DNA from: Oceanobacillus rekensis
GTDB taxonomy: Bacteria > Bacillota > Bacilli > Bacillales > Amphibacillaceae
Reading direction: 5' to 3'
DNA length: 64,000 bases
NCBI RefSeq assembly: GCF_002153375.1
Contig: NZ_MTBQ01000001.1
Span: forward strand, 723,334 to 787,333
Below, in pieces: positions 62,907-64,000 of this stretch (the first letter of the stretch is position 1; each line of letters starts with the position of its first letter). A program made the position numbers and the translations under genes. The notes beneath the pieces are model-generated. The model saw nothing but the letters and a program-made list of their open reading frames with translations. It did no database searches and was not told the origin of the DNA.

Positions 62907-62990
62907 AAATTATTCCCCCTATTTTCGATAAAATTTTTTTATCTCATATTATAAAGCATGCAGTTAGTAATTCACAGTGATTCTTTAGTA

Positions 62991-63539
62991 CTACATAAAT
63001 AATTGTGGAATGCTACTTTCTATGAAGACAAATGAAAGTATTCCAGTAATAGAACCAAGCATACAACCTGCAATGACATCAGAAGGATAATGTAGTCCTA
63101 AATAGATTCTCGATAGACCAACCGTAAAACCAATCAGAATTAACACTATAGTTAATACGGGGTCCAAAAATATAAAGGGAGTTATGATTGAGAAAATAGC
63201 TGTTGTATGGCCTGAAGGAAAAGAATGATCCTTAAGTGGGTTCTCAGTGACATTAATTTGTGGAAGATTTAAATATGGCCTTTTTCGAGGGAAAAGTTTT
63301 TTCGTACATGCAACTGGAATATGGCTTATTGTTAAAGAGATAGCACTTGCAATTACCGTTAGTTGGATAGAATTCGATGTAAATAAAATTAATAATAATA
63401 TTGCTGTAATTGTAAATTTAGCCCCACCAAGATGCGTTATGGTTCGAAAAAATAGGTTTAATTTTCTATGATTAAAGTAGTGATTGATATACATAAATAA
63501 TTGGCATTCCAATGCATAAAAATGTGCAAATAATTTCAC
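62991..63539 (-). CDS. PAP2-family membrane phosphatase
   Basis: 182 residues from GTG 63539, 9 nt after AAGGGTGG. About five transmembrane helices. The three phosphatase motifs are KKLFPRKRP (KxxxxxxRP, about 83-91), PSGHTT (about 109-114) and SRIYLGLHYPSDVIAG (SRxxxxxHxxxD, about 146-161). Such enzymes dephosphorylate undecaprenyl pyrophosphate or phosphatidic acid or phosphatidylglycerol phosphate at the outer membrane face. It pairs with the GT4 gene downstream. Confidence 0.88.
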   Translation of the reverse strand: MKLFAHFYALECQLFMYINHYFNHRKLNLFFRTITHLGGAKFTITAILLLILFTSNSIQLTVIASAISLTISHIPVACTKKLFPRKRPYLNLPQINVTENPLKDHSFPSGHTTAIFSIITPFIFLDPVLTIVLILIGFTVGLSRIYLGLHYPSDVIAGCMLGSITGILSFVFIESSIPQLFM

Positions 63540-63677
63540 GATTGGCAACCACCCTTCTCATAATTATATCTATTATTTATTATAATCGAATATTATTTAG
63601 CTAAGGATAAGTTATTGTAAAATTATTGTTAACATTGTGTTTTTATGGAGATAGGAATGATTTAAATTTGTGAACGC

Positions 63678-63716
63678 AAAAACAGGAGATACGAAAATTC
63701 GTATCTCCTGTTTTTT
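63678..63716 (-). terminator. Terminator of the rRNA operon
   Basis: An 18-bp perfect stem AAAACAGGAGATACGAA / TTCGTATCTCCTGTTTT with a 2-nt loop extension and T-run, directly after the 5S gene on the minus strand. Confidence 0.9.
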
Positions 63717-63721
63717 AATTT

Positions 63722-63837
63722 GCCTGGCGGCGTTCTACTCTTGCAGGGGCAAAGCCCCAACTACCATCGACGCTGAAGAGCTTAACTTCTGTGTTCGAGA
63801 TGGGAACAGGTGTGACCTCTTCGCTATTGATACCAGA
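63722..63837 (-). rRNA. rrf: 5S ribosomal RNA
   Basis: About 116 nt on the minus strand. Conserved segments are seen in order: ATAGCGAAGAGGTCACACC, CCCATCTCGAACACAGAAG (loop B/C region), TTAAGCTCTTCAGCG, GATGGTAGTTGGGG and AGAGTAGAACGCCGCCAGGC. The two ends pair, as expected for helix I. End positions are estimated to within a few bases. Confidence 0.95.
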
Positions 63838-63960
63838 CCTTCCTTAAAAATAAGGACAAGTTTTATTATATAAATTTTCATCTGAAAATGCAAGGTATTT
63901 TTTAGTTTATACCTTAAAAACTAAATAAGAGTAAATCAACACATCAATAAAGAAGTTTAG

Positions 63961-64000
63961 TTAAGTCCTCGATCTATTAGTATCCGTCAGCTACACGTGT
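63961..64000 (-). rRNA. rrl: 23S ribosomal RNA, 3' end only
   Basis: The last ~40 nt of 23S rRNA on the minus strand (TAGCTGACGGATACTAATAG, then ATCGAGGACTTAA), with the rest beyond the right edge. The 23S-5S spacer is about 120 bp and holds no tRNA gene. Confidence 0.9.

Noticed and set aside
63838..63960. tRNA gene in the 23S-5S spacer or near the rRNA operon
   Set aside because: The spacer is AT-rich and has no cloverleaf or T-loop GTTCRA-type sequence.

Overview
The window is AT-rich, densely packed chromosomal DNA from an endospore-forming member of the Bacillaceae. The closest feel is the halotolerant Oceanobacillus/Virgibacillus/Lentibacillus group. The basis is splAB (spore photoproduct repair), YkuD-type L,D-transpeptidase, LtaS, YjzC, B. 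subtilis-like gene blocks (trmB-ytzH-ytmP-ytlR-ytlQ-ytlP; ykoN/ykoP/ykoQ), strong GGAGG ribosome sites and frequent GTG/TTG starts. No transposase, phage, CRISPR or tRNA gene was found. The mobile-looking component is several families of small dispersed repeats.

Layout. 1-2.6 kb: a cut-off esterase, then hxlR and hxlAB for formaldehyde detoxification by the ribulose monophosphate route. 2.9-7.3 kb: a frameshifted TPR protein, a small basic protein, an SRPBCC protein, a DUF4349 lipoprotein and nrnB. 7.5-14 kb: a 793-residue double isoprenoid-synthase-like protein, DinB, an aldo/keto reductase remnant, a 14-TM exporter and CstA under a perfect CcpA site. 14.7-20 kb: an AraC regulator divergent from an odd PTS IIC-IIA protein, then ltaS. 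20-26 kb: an amino- or hydroxy-acid catabolic operon (regulator, aminotransferase, YjiH transporter, FAD oxidase) whose AAA+ regulator has lost both the sigma-54 loop and Walker B. 26.5-32 kb: ABC-F, L,D-transpeptidase, splAB and an MFS transporter. 32-37 kb: a nadC-TAXI-TRAP operon divergent from niaR, pointing to uptake of an NAD precursor. 37-45 kb: acyl-CoA dehydrogenase, D-hydroxyacid dehydrogenase, rocD, a macrodomain protein and a SWIM/SNF2 helicase. 45-53 kb: prfC, the ykoQ/ykoP/ykoN group, yjzC, pyrP with a full PyrR attenuator, and trmB. 53-61.7 kb: ytzH/ytmP, a deleted ytlR, ytlQ, thpR, rsuA, murJ, ytfP and a dicarboxylate symporter. The end has a glycosyltransferase, a PAP2 phosphatase and the 5S and 3' tip of 23S rRNA on the minus strand.

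The items most worth following are: (1) the IIC-IIA protein that has no IIB and whose phospho-acceptor histidine is replaced by Phe; (2) the nadC-TRAP link; (3) the fused double isoprenoid synthase; (4) the disarmed AAA+ regulator with 12-bp direct repeats 21 bp apart in its promoter; (5) a composite repeat that repeatedly sits exactly on stop codons and ends in a terminator hairpin; and (6) a second repeat family found at a gene deletion scar and inside the 3' end of thpR. Functional names rest on motif recognition without database searches.
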